64,000 bases of DNA from Eubacteriales bacterium (GTDB lineage Bacteria; Bacillota; Clostridia; Lachnospirales; Lachnospiraceae), in the NCBI GenBank assembly GCA_030533405.1, contig JAUNJF010000012.1, positions 20,692 through 84,691 on the forward strand. Reading direction: 5' to 3'. Each line of letters starts with the position of its first letter. Position 1 is the stretch's first letter. Shown piece after piece: positions 20,179 to 27,729 of the stretch. Both the position numbers and the translations under genes were made by a program. A model generated the notes under the pieces. It saw only the letters and a program-made list of their open reading frames with translations. It was not told where the DNA came from and made no database searches.

Positions 20179-20224
20179 GCTTATATATTTGCATATGAAT
20201 GCAGGGTAACGTGATAGTAAATAG

Positions 20225-20260
20225 AATCCCGAATTCTTTTCAAAGAGTTCGGGAATTTTT
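20225..20260 (+). terminator. terminator of the aminotransferase gene
   Basis: Bases around 20227-20239 (TCCCGAATTCTTT) pair with 20242-20255 (AAAGAGTTCGGGA) with one G-U pair, and a T-run follows. Confidence 0.8.
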
Positions 20261-20344
20261 ATATCAATTGCCCCGATCCTCCCCATCTCTTAGTTGTAGA
20301 GATATAGATGGATGGGAGTATTCTTGAAAGGACGGAAATTTAGG

Positions 20345-21313
20345 ATGAGAAAGAAAATTGTGATGTTTACTGTTGGAACAATGGTGATGGCATCGATGAT
20401 GTTTGGCTGTGGTTCTAATACAGATTTGAAAACAACAGAAGTAGAAGAAAGTGCTAGCGTGGAGGAATCTGTCGAAGACGATCATACAGAGGGAAAGACA
20501 AAACAGCCAGAGATCGTGCAAACTTCGAATAAGGCACCAGAAATTGAAGATGTATCAGATACAGAAAAAAATATATTTTTTTATCGAGACGATTTAAAGA
20601 TATTTGGGAAGTTGCATTTGCCGGATGGAGAGGGACCATTTCCACTTGTTATTTTAGCACATGGGTCAGGTGGGTTCTATACGGTGACCGAGGATTATGC
20701 TAGAAATCTGGCAAAAGAAGGAATTGCCGGATTATCATTTGATTATATTGGAACGGAAAAAGGTTCAAAAAGTGATGGATTGATTATTGAAAATTCTGTG
20801 TTGACGCAGGCTGCAGACATCGAAGCAATTCTTGATAGTTTAGATGCACTTTCCTATATTGATCAGAAGCATGTGTTTTTGTGGGGACACAGCATGGGAG
20901 GACTTGCTTCTACATACGTTGCAACACAACGACCAGACAGTATTCAGGGCTTGATTGCATTAGAACCGTCTTATCAAATGAGAGATCAGATAACAGAACA
21001 ATTTGGAAATCCAGATGAGTTGCCAGATGTGATTTACGAACCACTATATTGTGGAAAGTGTTTTGTGACTGATGCTTTGTCATTTGATATTTACGAAGGG
21101 ATGCCTGATTATCACAATGATGTGCTGATTATAGAGGGTACGGTAGCGCCTTCTATTGGTGCAGAAGGAAAGGCGTATTTAGATCGTGCGGAAGAGACAT
21201 TTCCTTCAGCTAAGCAGGTTGCTGTGGAAGGCGCAAATCATTTATTTAGTGGTGATGCAGCGGTGGAAATGCAAGAGCTTATGATTCGGTTTGTGAAGGA
21301 ACATTTAGAATAG
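20345..21313 (+). CDS. alpha/beta-hydrolase lipoprotein
   Basis: A 322-residue secreted lipoprotein. The signal peptide ends in a lipobox-like MFGC, so Cys at about residue 20 would be acylated and the protein tethered outside the membrane. An acidic Ser/Glu-rich linker (about 25-65) leads to an alpha/beta hydrolase domain. The oxyanion motif is LAHGSGGFY, the nucleophile elbow GHSMGG and the late His GANHLFSGD. The family (dienelactone hydrolase/S9-like) includes esterases and peptidases. ATG 20345 is the best start because it precedes the basic signal sequence RKKIVMF. The substrate is unknown. Confidence 0.85.
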   Translation: MRKKIVMFTVGTMVMASMMFGCGSNTDLKTTEVEESASVEESVEDDHTEGKTKQPEIVQTSNKAPEIEDVSDTEKNIFFYRDDLKIFGKLHLPDGEGPFPLVILAHGSGGFYTVTEDYARNLAKEGIAGLSFDYIGTEKGSKSDGLIIENSVLTQAADIEAILDSLDALSYIDQKHVFLWGHSMGGLASTYVATQRPDSIQGLIALEPSYQMRDQITEQFGNPDELPDVIYEPLYCGKCFVTDALSFDIYEGMPDYHNDVLIIEGTVAPSIGAEGKAYLDRAEETFPSAKQVAVEGANHLFSGDAAVEMQELMIRFVKEHLE

Positions 21314-21317
21314 GAGT

Positions 21318-21532
21318 ATTTCGATAATTGCTAAACTCAATTTAGGTAATGTATGTTGTTCCATATGAACAAATCCAAGTTGGGGCGTTTTCACTTAGTT
21401 TTGTATGTAATGGTACATAAGGTCACAGAGTACGTGACCTAAGTACCAACATACAAAAATATCCCAACTTAGATAGTTGTTTATATGGAACAACATCATA
21501 TAATAGATTGAGAGTTTAGCGATTACCGAAAT
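21318..21532. repeat. 215-bp imperfect foldback (MITE-like) element
   Basis: Almost the whole gap between the lipoprotein and ybaK is one long inverted repeat centred near 21430. Paired blocks from the outside in are ATTTCGATAATTGCTAAACTC (left end) with its right counterpart at 21511-21532, GTTGTTCCATATGAACAA with TTGTTTATATGGAACAAC, AAGTTGGG with CCCAACTT, TTTTGTATG with CATACAAAA, GGTAC with GTACC, and GGTCAC (21421-21426) with GTGACC (21434-21439) around a 7-base loop. No protein is encoded. No clear target-site duplication is seen. Confidence 0.75.
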
Positions 21533-21560
21533 GTTTATGTATGAGTAGGAAGGAAAAAAC

Positions 21561-22055
21561 ATGGCAAAGAAAGAAAAAGAAAATAAGACAAATGCAATGC
21601 GAATACTTGATAAAAATAAAATCAATTATCGCGTGAATACCTATGAGTGTGATGAATTTATAGATGGAATTCATGTTGCGGATTTGAATGGAGACCCATA
21701 TGATCAATCCTTTAAGACATTAGTTACAGTTGGAAAGACTGGTAATTATTATGTGTGCGTGATACCAATTGATCAGGAGATTGATTTTAAGAAGGCGGCG
21801 AAGCATTTTGGTGAGAAATCTTTAGAGATGATTCATGTGAAGGATATCAATGCCATAACAGGCTATATTCGTGGTGGATGTACACCGCTTGGAATGAAAA
21901 AATTATACCCAACTGTGGTACATGAGAGTGCACAAAATTTTGATGAAATTATTATCAGTGGCGGAAAACTTGGAATGCAGATTATTTTAAATCCAAAGGA
22001 TTTGGTGAAGGTTGTAAATGGAAAGTTTGCGAATGTTATTCGGACGGAAGAGTAG
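21561..22055 (+). CDS. ybaK: Cys-tRNA(Pro)/Cys-tRNA(Cys) deacylase
   Basis: A 164-residue member of the YbaK/EbsC family, which hydrolyses Cys-tRNA(Pro) mischarged by prolyl-tRNA synthetase. The family marks are KTLVTVGKTGNYYVCVIP with its conserved Lys, GYIRGGCTPLGMKK (Gly-rich turn), and the final ISGGKLGMQIILNPKDLV. It is a stand-alone editing protein with no synthetase domain. GGAAGG lies before ATG 21561. The region upstream is the foldback element, whose right arm contains a TATAAT that might serve as a promoter element. Confidence 0.92.
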   Translation: MAKKEKENKTNAMRILDKNKINYRVNTYECDEFIDGIHVADLNGDPYDQSFKTLVTVGKTGNYYVCVIPIDQEIDFKKAAKHFGEKSLEMIHVKDINAITGYIRGGCTPLGMKKLYPTVVHESAQNFDEIIISGGKLGMQIILNPKDLVKVVNGKFANVIRTEE

Positions 22056-22118
22056 TTTTTACAGAAAATTAGAGTATAAGCAGTGTAGTAATGAAACAGA
22101 GATAAATGGAGTTTTCGA

Positions 22119-22682
22119 ATGTATAAAAATGAGAAAGACAATCGAATAGCGCAGTTGTTTACAACCTTTTTTAAGATTGGTGCGTTTACCTTTGGTGGAG
22201 GCTATGCAATGATTCCTCTCATTCAAAAGGAGATTATTGAGAATAGAAAATGGATAACTGATGAGGATATGTCGGATATTGTTGCAATTGCAGAAACTAC
22301 ACCAGGGCCTATTGCAATAAATGTTGCAACTTTTGTAGGATATAAGACAAAAGGTTTGAAGGGAGCAATTGCTTCAACGGTAGGAGTGGTGTTGCCATCA
22401 TTTGTTATTATTATGTTGATTGCCCTTGCGTTTCAGAAGTACATGCATTATGAGGTGGTAGCCAATGCATTTTGGGGAATTCGAATTGCAGTAATTGCAC
22501 TTATGATAAAAGCATTTATTTCTATGTTAAAACAGTGCCCGAGAAATGCGGTGTCCTATGGTGTGGCAGTATTAGCCCTATGTTTGGTAGGTATCCTGAA
22601 TTTGAATGCTTTGTTCGTGATTTTTGGGGCTGCAATAGTAGGAATGATATATCATTTGAGGAAGGTAGGTAAGCAAAAATGA
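22119..22682 (+). CDS. chromate transporter family, first half-size subunit
   Basis: A 187-residue membrane protein corresponding to one CHR domain of ChrA. It begins with the family signature FKIGAFTFGGGYAMIPLIQKE and contains AIAETTPGPIAINVATFVGYKT, followed by four or five helices. Short-chain CHR proteins occur as gene pairs that act together, with opposite membrane orientation. TGGAG precedes ATG 22119. The stop overlaps the start of the second subunit (ATGA, 22679-22682). Chromate or another oxyanion could be moved; the physiological substrate is not known. Confidence 0.88.
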   Translation: MYKNEKDNRIAQLFTTFFKIGAFTFGGGYAMIPLIQKEIIENRKWITDEDMSDIVAIAETTPGPIAINVATFVGYKTKGLKGAIASTVGVVLPSFVIIMLIALAFQKYMHYEVVANAFWGIRIAVIALMIKAFISMLKQCPRNAVSYGVAVLALCLVGILNLNALFVIFGAAIVGMIYHLRKVGKQK

Positions 22683-23224
22683 TATATTTAAAATTGTTTT
22701 TGACTTTTTTTAAAATTGGTGCATTTACCTTTGGTGGAGGCTATGCAATGATTCCGCTGATTCAACAGGAAGTGCTAACCAACGAGTGGTTGAGTGGAGA
22801 AGAGTTGATTGATGTAATTGCAATCAGCGAGAGTACGCCAGGTCCTCTTGCGGTAAATGCTTCCACCTTTGTGGGGATGCAAACGGCGGGTGTGTTTGGT
22901 GCATTTTGTGCAACACTTGGCGTTGTATTGCCATCATTTATAATCATTTTGATTGTTGCAAGAGTGTTTGATAAATTTCAAAAGAGTAAGGTTGTAAATG
23001 GTGCTATGCTTGGGCTAAAAGGTGCGGTAGTAGGTTTGATTGGGGCGGCAGTTCTAACCACAGGCGTAACCATATTTGGTAGTGCGATTCATAATGGAAG
23101 AGAGCTGTTTGCTATCATTTTTCTGCTGGCAGGATTGGCTTTTGGGCTGAAGAAAAAGATGAATCCTATTTTGTTGATTGTTATTTCAGCAGTGGTGGGA
23201 ATTATTGTGAAACCATTGTTATAA
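22679..23224 (+). CDS. chromate transporter family, second half-size subunit
   Basis: A 181-residue partner of the preceding gene and clearly its paralogue: FKIGAFTFGGGYAMIPLIQQE and AISESTPGPLAVNASTFVGMQT repeat nearly the same motifs. Five or six hydrophobic helices follow, the last ending at the C-terminus. Translational coupling through the ATGA overlap supports a 1:1 complex. A promoter for the next gene follows at once, so the two-gene unit ends here, although no hairpin terminator is obvious. Confidence 0.88.
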   Translation: MIYLKLFLTFFKIGAFTFGGGYAMIPLIQQEVLTNEWLSGEELIDVIAISESTPGPLAVNASTFVGMQTAGVFGAFCATLGVVLPSFIIILIVARVFDKFQKSKVVNGAMLGLKGAVVGLIGAAVLTTGVTIFGSAIHNGRELFAIIFLLAGLAFGLKKKMNPILLIVISAVVGIIVKPLL

Positions 23225-23249
23225 CAAATTTACTGCTTACACCGCTATA

Positions 23250-23278
23250 TTGTGACGTAAGCAAGAAAGTGTTATAAT
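23250..23278 (+). promoter_or_regulatory. sigma-A promoter for the SCP2 gene
   Basis: TTGTGA (23250-23255) and TATAAT (23273-23278) are 17 bases apart, about 40 bases before the next start codon. Confidence 0.6.
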
Positions 23279-23316
23279 GTCAGATATATCATGATTAGAC
23301 AAGGGGGTATTTTGTT

Positions 23317-23637
23317 ATGACATACGAAGAATTAGTTAAGACAGTTAAAGATGCAGCTGCAAAGGCAGATGCTAGTAGCATTCAGGAGCATGTCGCATTT
23401 CAGTTTAATGTTACGGGTGAGGCAGCGGGAGCTTTCTATTTGGAAATTAAAGATGGCAAAGTGAATGTAGAGCCATATGAGTATTATGATCGCAACGTGC
23501 TTGTAACAAGTTCTGCGGAGAATATTATTAAGATTATGAATGGACAGTTAGATCCAGTGCTTGCATTTACACTTCACAAGATTAAGGTTGAGGGAGATCT
23601 TGGAAAAGCACTGGTGTTGAAAGAAGTAATTAAATAG
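23317..23637 (+). CDS. SCP2 sterol-binding domain protein
   Basis: A 106-residue cytoplasmic protein consisting of a single SCP2-like domain. The central FQFNVTGEAAGAFYLEIKDGKVNVEPYEYYDRNVLVTSSAENIIKIMNGQLDPV has the alternating strand/helix order of that fold, with the typical late helix ALVLKEVIK; only its core is quoted in pieces here. AAGGGGG precedes ATG 23317. Such small proteins bind acyl lipids; a specific role in bacteria is not established. It may be co-transcribed with the expansin gene 42 bases downstream. Confidence 0.8.
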   Translation: MTYEELVKTVKDAAAKADASSIQEHVAFQFNVTGEAAGAFYLEIKDGKVNVEPYEYYDRNVLVTSSAENIIKIMNGQLDPVLAFTLHKIKVEGDLGKALVLKEVIK

Positions 23638-23679
23638 GCAGAAATTGTGAATGAATTAGAAGATTTGGGAGAAAAACAG

Positions 23680-24657
23680 ATGAAGAAAATAATCACGGTG
23701 CTTTTTGCTCTGGTTTTGATTTTGGGTGTACTTGGTGGAAATGAACAGGTAAATGCAGCTACCAAAGTGAGACTGAATAAAACGAAAGTGACGCTGGCAG
23801 TTGGGAAAAAAGTCACTTTGAAAATGAAGGGGACGAAGAAGAAGGTAAAGTGGTCTTCTTCAAACAAGAAGGTAGCGACTGTGAGCTCCAAAGGTGCGGT
23901 AAGGGCTAAAAAAGAAGGTAAAGCAACTGTTACAGCGAAAGTTGGAACCAAAAAATATAAATGCAAAGTGAATGTTAAAAAAGCATATGTGCCGCAGAAT
24001 GTAAAGCCAGGGGAACCTAGCCAGAAAACGGTGAATTATGATGCTGGTGAATATTCGATTCGTAAGGTACATAAAGGTGAGGCAACTTTTTATGAATTTG
24101 GCGGTGGTGGAGCTGCCAATCTGGATTATTTGTCTGAGTCGTTTTATACTGCGGCAATGAATCATGAGGATTATATGAATGGTCTGGCCGGTGCATATGT
24201 TGAGGTTACAGACAAGGATGGTGACAAGATTTATGTTGTCATTACAGATCGTTTACCAGAGGGAAAAAAGGGAGATATCGATTTAGATCGAAAAGCATTT
24301 AAAGCAATTGAACCTGAGGTGACAGGTCGTATGCAGATTACCTGGAAAATTGTTCCGTTTCCGACAAAGGAGCCAATTTCGTATGTCTTTAAACCAACCA
24401 GTACAAAATGGTGGGCAGAGGTTCAGGTGCGAAATGGACGTTATCCAATCAAGAAGCTCGAATACAAAAATGCAAAAGGAAATTTCGTGGAGTTAGAACG
24501 TCAGGAATACAATTATTTTACAGCGCCTTCAGGAATGGGGGATGGACCGTATACATTTCGTGTGACCGATTTTTATGGACATGTGTTGGAGGATTCTGGA
24601 ATTACAATACATGCAAATGGAACCCCAGTTGCAGGAAGTGCGAATTTTCCTTATTAA
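23680..24657 (+). CDS. secreted expansin with N-terminal Big_2 domain
   Basis: A 325-residue exported protein. The signal peptide ends near VNA-ATK (about residue 26). Residues 27-110 form a bacterial Ig-like Big_2 domain (VTLAVGKKVTLK, KKVKWSSSNKKVATVSSKG, GKATVTAKVGTKKYKCKV). Residues 130-325 match bacterial expansins (EXLX1/YoaJ). The double-psi barrel has GEATFYEFGGGGAANLDY and the catalytic-type Asp in ITDRLPEG. The CBM63-like C-terminal domain has the aromatic platform WWAEVQVRNGRYPIKKLEY and ends NFPY. Expansins loosen cellulose-xyloglucan networks without hydrolysis. ATG 23680 follows GGGAG. Confidence 0.88.
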   Translation: MKKIITVLFALVLILGVLGGNEQVNAATKVRLNKTKVTLAVGKKVTLKMKGTKKKVKWSSSNKKVATVSSKGAVRAKKEGKATVTAKVGTKKYKCKVNVKKAYVPQNVKPGEPSQKTVNYDAGEYSIRKVHKGEATFYEFGGGGAANLDYLSESFYTAAMNHEDYMNGLAGAYVEVTDKDGDKIYVVITDRLPEGKKGDIDLDRKAFKAIEPEVTGRMQITWKIVPFPTKEPISYVFKPTSTKWWAEVQVRNGRYPIKKLEYKNAKGNFVELERQEYNYFTAPSGMGDGPYTFRVTDFYGHVLEDSGITIHANGTPVAGSANFPY

Positions 24658-24675
24658 AAATGAAAAATATGTCAG

Positions 24676-24704
24676 TTGACAAATACCCCTGTCGGGTATA
24701 TGCT
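24676..24704 (+). promoter_or_regulatory. promoter of the copper operon
   Basis: TTGACA (24676-24681) and TATGCT (24699-24704) are separated by 17 bases. The first CsoR-like box occupies the spacer, so a bound repressor would block RNA polymerase. Confidence 0.75.
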
Positions 24705-24727
24705 TGATGCATACCCGATGGGGGTAT
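24683..24727. promoter_or_regulatory. double CsoR-type operator
   Basis: Two boxes of the form ATACCC-N5-GGGTAT lie at 24683-24699 and 24711-24727. They match the GC-tract pseudo-palindromes bound by CsoR. The first sits between -35 and -10, the second just behind the -10. Together they also form one larger inverted repeat (CAAATACCCC ... GGGGTATTTG) that could act as a terminator for the expansin gene. Confidence 0.8.
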
Positions 24728-24845
24728 TTGTTGGTTGGAGCTGTTTTTTTCTCTAACTGAGATAAAAGACTCTGGCGGATTGCAGAAATGCGAAGAATTC
24801 ATTTTGTATGAAATAGATTATCTTATAGTGATGGAGGAAAAGAGC

Positions 24846-27194
24846 ATGCGGACAGAACAGTATGTAATAAGTGGAATGATGTGTGCAGCCTGTAGTGCTT
24901 CTGTTGAACGTGTGACCAGTAAGCTAGAAGGTGTGCAGGAAAGTAATGTCAACCTTACTACAGAGCGTATGCGAATTGTTTACGATGAGAATCTTGTCAG
25001 TTCTGAAATGATTATTGAGAAAGTACAAAAGGCTGGATTTGGATGTATATGGGAAGAGACGTTTGAAACAGAGGGCGCAGGGGAGAACAGTGCATTGGAT
25101 GCGATGGAGCGAAACAAGGAAGAAGCGGTTGCTCAGGTTCACAATAGAAATAAGCGGCAGGAAAAACGCAAACTGGAGCAGGAAAAGCATAAAAAGGAAT
25201 TGATGCAAAAACGAAATCGCTTGATTGTAACAATGGTTTTTGCGGTGGTGCTACTTTATGTATCGATGGGGCATATGTTGCCAATTCCGTTGCCATTGCC
25301 TCCGATTATGGATATGCATCATTACCCAGTGAATTTTGCGCTGACACAGATGCTTTTGACGATTCCGATTTTGGTGTTGAATTATGAGTTGTTTGTATCA
25401 GGTGTGAAGTCCTTGATGAAAAGGCATCCGAATATGAATGCATTAGTTACGATTGGCTGTGGAACGTCGTTTACCTACAGTTTGGTTGCTACGTACTTAA
25501 TTTCTTTGAATCATGAATATGTACACAAGCTTTATTTTGAGTCTGCAGCTGTTGTAGTTGCATTTATTAGTCTCGGTAAATTTTTAGAAAAGAATAATAA
25601 GGAAAAGACAAAGGGCGCCATTTATGAATTAATGGCTTTGGTTCCGGATACAGCATTTCGTGTAAGTGAAAAGGAAGAAGTGTTTGAAATACCGATTGAA
25701 GATGTTTGCCTTGGGGACGTATTGATGGTGAAGCCGGGAAGTAAAATTCCAATCGATGGAGAGTTGATCAGGGGACAGACCAGTATTGATGAATCGATGT
25801 TGACTGGGGAAAGTATTCCGGTGGAGAAGCAGATTGGCGATACTTTGATCGGTGGAAGCATCAACGGAAATGGTATGATTTACATGAAGGTGACAAAGGT
25901 AGGAGAAGATACCACACTCGCCAAGATTATTCAGTTTGTAGAGGAAGCGCAGGGAAAGAAAGCACCGATTTCGAAGGTGGCAGATCGCGTGGCAGGCATA
26001 TTCGTGCCAGTTGTGATTGTGATAGCGTTTTTGGCGGCATTTATTTGGGTATTGTTTGGACAGGAAACTTCGTTTGTGCTTACTATTTTTACTTCTGTAT
26101 TGGTAATTGCCTGTCCATGTGCATTAGGTCTTGCGACACCGACAGCCATTATGGTTGGAACAGGTGTTGGAGCAAAAAACGGTATTCTGGTTCGAAGCGG
26201 AGAAGCACTAGAAGCCATTCACAAGGTTACGGCTGTGGTTTTGGATAAAACGGGAACGATTACAAATGGAACACCAGAAGTTGTGGCGGTGGTTGGCGAA
26301 GAGAAACGACATGTGTTGCGGGTAGCTGCATCTGTTGAGAAGGGTTCTACACACCCACTTGCTGATGCGGTGGTTCGTTGTTGGGAACAGGAACAAAAAC
26401 AATCCGACAAAACATTGTATGTTGTAGAACAGTTTGAAAATATACCAGGTAAGGGTATTGTTGCGAAATTTGATGGGAAAGAAGTATTGGTAGGAAATGA
26501 GAGATTATTAGAAGAACATGCGGTGGATTATATGGCTTGGGAACAGAAAGAAGTTGCTGAATCGTTTGCGAGTGCGACACATGTTTATGTTGCAGAAGAT
26601 GGAAAGATGCTGGGGGTGTTGTTGATTGAAGATTGTTTGAAGGATTCCTCAAAGCAGGCAATTGCGCAGCTTAAGGATAAAAATATTTCTGTTTATATGA
26701 TTACAGGGGATCAGGAGCAGGCAGCAAAGGCGGTAGCTACGCAGGTTGGAATTGACAATGTGTTTGCTGGTGTTTTGCCAGAGCAAAAAGCAAAGTATAT
26801 TGAGAAATTGCAGAAGCAAGGTGAGAATGTATTGATGGTAGGTGATGGCATCAATGATGCGCCTGCATTGATTCAGGCAGATGTTGGATGTGCCATTGGA
26901 AATGGTAGTGATATTGCGTTAGAATCAGGAGATATTGTGTTGATGAAATCTGACTTGTTGGACGTATCAAAAGCCATTGAATTATCAAAACGAACGATTC
27001 GAAATGTGAAGCAGAATTTATTTTGGGCGTTTTGTTATAATACCATTGGGATTCCGCTTGCTGCGGGTTTGCTATACCCGATTTCAAGACATTTGTTAGA
27101 GCCTCAGTTTGCAGGACTTGCCATGGCACTAAGTTCTGTGTGTGTGGTTGGAAATGCGCTGCGATTAAGAAATGCGTTGAAGCATGGGCGTTGA
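24846..27194 (+). CDS. copA: copper-exporting P1B-type ATPase
   Basis: A 782-residue heavy-metal pump. One N-terminal HMA domain carries the metal site GMMCAAC (Cys13, Cys16). A His/Lys/Arg-rich linker and eight helices follow. The ion path has the CPC motif in VIACPCALGLATPTA. The actuator shows LTGES, the P domain DKTGTITNGTP, the N domain the copper-ATPase HP pair (STHPLA), and the hinge GDGINDAPALIQADVG. The motifs indicate Cu(I) export. ATG 24846 follows GGAGG at nine bases; longer frames are unlikely. It heads copA-csoR-copZ under a CsoR operator, so expression should rise with copper. Confidence 0.95.
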   Translation: MRTEQYVISGMMCAACSASVERVTSKLEGVQESNVNLTTERMRIVYDENLVSSEMIIEKVQKAGFGCIWEETFETEGAGENSALDAMERNKEEAVAQVHNRNKRQEKRKLEQEKHKKELMQKRNRLIVTMVFAVVLLYVSMGHMLPIPLPLPPIMDMHHYPVNFALTQMLLTIPILVLNYELFVSGVKSLMKRHPNMNALVTIGCGTSFTYSLVATYLISLNHEYVHKLYFESAAVVVAFISLGKFLEKNNKEKTKGAIYELMALVPDTAFRVSEKEEVFEIPIEDVCLGDVLMVKPGSKIPIDGELIRGQTSIDESMLTGESIPVEKQIGDTLIGGSINGNGMIYMKVTKVGEDTTLAKIIQFVEEAQGKKAPISKVADRVAGIFVPVVIVIAFLAAFIWVLFGQETSFVLTIFTSVLVIACPCALGLATPTAIMVGTGVGAKNGILVRSGEALEAIHKVTAVVLDKTGTITNGTPEVVAVVGEEKRHVLRVAASVEKGSTHPLADAVVRCWEQEQKQSDKTLYVVEQFENIPGKGIVAKFDGKEVLVGNERLLEEHAVDYMAWEQKEVAESFASATHVYVAEDGKMLGVLLIEDCLKDSSKQAIAQLKDKNISVYMITGDQEQAAKAVATQVGIDNVFAGVLPEQKAKYIEKLQKQGENVLMVGDGINDAPALIQADVGCAIGNGSDIALESGDIVLMKSDLLDVSKAIELSKRTIRNVKQNLFWAFCYNTIGIPLAAGLLYPISRHLLEPQFAGLAMALSSVCVVGNALRLRNALKHGR

Positions 27195-27208
27195 TAAGGA
27201 GGAAAAAT

Positions 27209-27514
27209 ATGGATTCGTGTCATAAGGAGTGTGCAGGATGCCAAAAGAAGCACCGAGAAGATGAGCAGCTTAAAAAATTGATGAATCGTTTAAATCGAAT
27301 AGAAGGACAGGTGCGTGGAATCAAGGGAATGCTGGAAAAGGATGCATATTGCATTGATATCATAACGCAGGTATCCGCTATACAATCTGCACTAGGTGGA
27401 TTTAATAAGGAATTGTTAAAAGAGCATATTGCAACCTGTGTTGTAGAAGATGTAAAATTAGGAAAAGAAGAGAAGGTGGATGAATTAATTCATACACTTC
27501 AAAAATTAATATAA
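27209..27514 (+). CDS. csoR: copper-sensing repressor CsoR
   Basis: A 101-residue all-helical DNA-binding protein of the CsoR/RcnR family. The helix-one signature RLNRIEGQVRGIKGML is clear, and the Cu(I) ligands are Cys48, His73 and Cys77 (AYCIDI, EHIATC). An extra Cys-rich N-terminus (SCHKECAGCQKKH) might bind metal too. AAGGAGG precedes ATG 27209. It is the second gene of the copper operon and should repress it by binding the two ATACCC-N5-GGGTAT boxes upstream of copA until copper releases it. Confidence 0.93.
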   Translation: MDSCHKECAGCQKKHREDEQLKKLMNRLNRIEGQVRGIKGMLEKDAYCIDIITQVSAIQSALGGFNKELLKEHIATCVVEDVKLGKEEKVDELIHTLQKLI

Positions 27515-27536
27515 GAAAGAAAGGATGGATAGGAGT

Positions 27537-27728
27537 ATGACTACATTGAAAGTGGAAGGAATGATGTGTGAGGGATGTGTAAAGCGTGTCACAAATGCGC
27601 TTACAGAGTTAGGACTGGATGCAAACGTGTCTCTTGCTGAAAAAACAGTTTCTTACGAAAGTGATGCTGTAGAGACTGCAAAGGTTCAGGAAGCTATTGA
27701 GGATTTAGGTTTTTCTGTTGTAGGATAA
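27537..27728 (+). CDS. copZ: copper chaperone CopZ
   Basis: A 63-residue single HMA domain with the metal site GMMCEGC (Cys11, Cys14) and the usual beta-alpha-beta-beta-alpha-beta length. It would carry Cu(I) to CopA in the cytoplasm. ATG 27537 is chosen because AAAGGA lies about 11 bases upstream; ATG 27525 would put this site at the start codon itself. It ends the copper operon. Its stop is separated by a single base from the stop of the convergent cardiolipin synthase gene, with no terminator visible between them. Confidence 0.92.
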   Translation: MTTLKVEGMMCEGCVKRVTNALTELGLDANVSLAEKTVSYESDAVETAKVQEAIEDLGFSVVG

Positions 27729-27729
27729 A

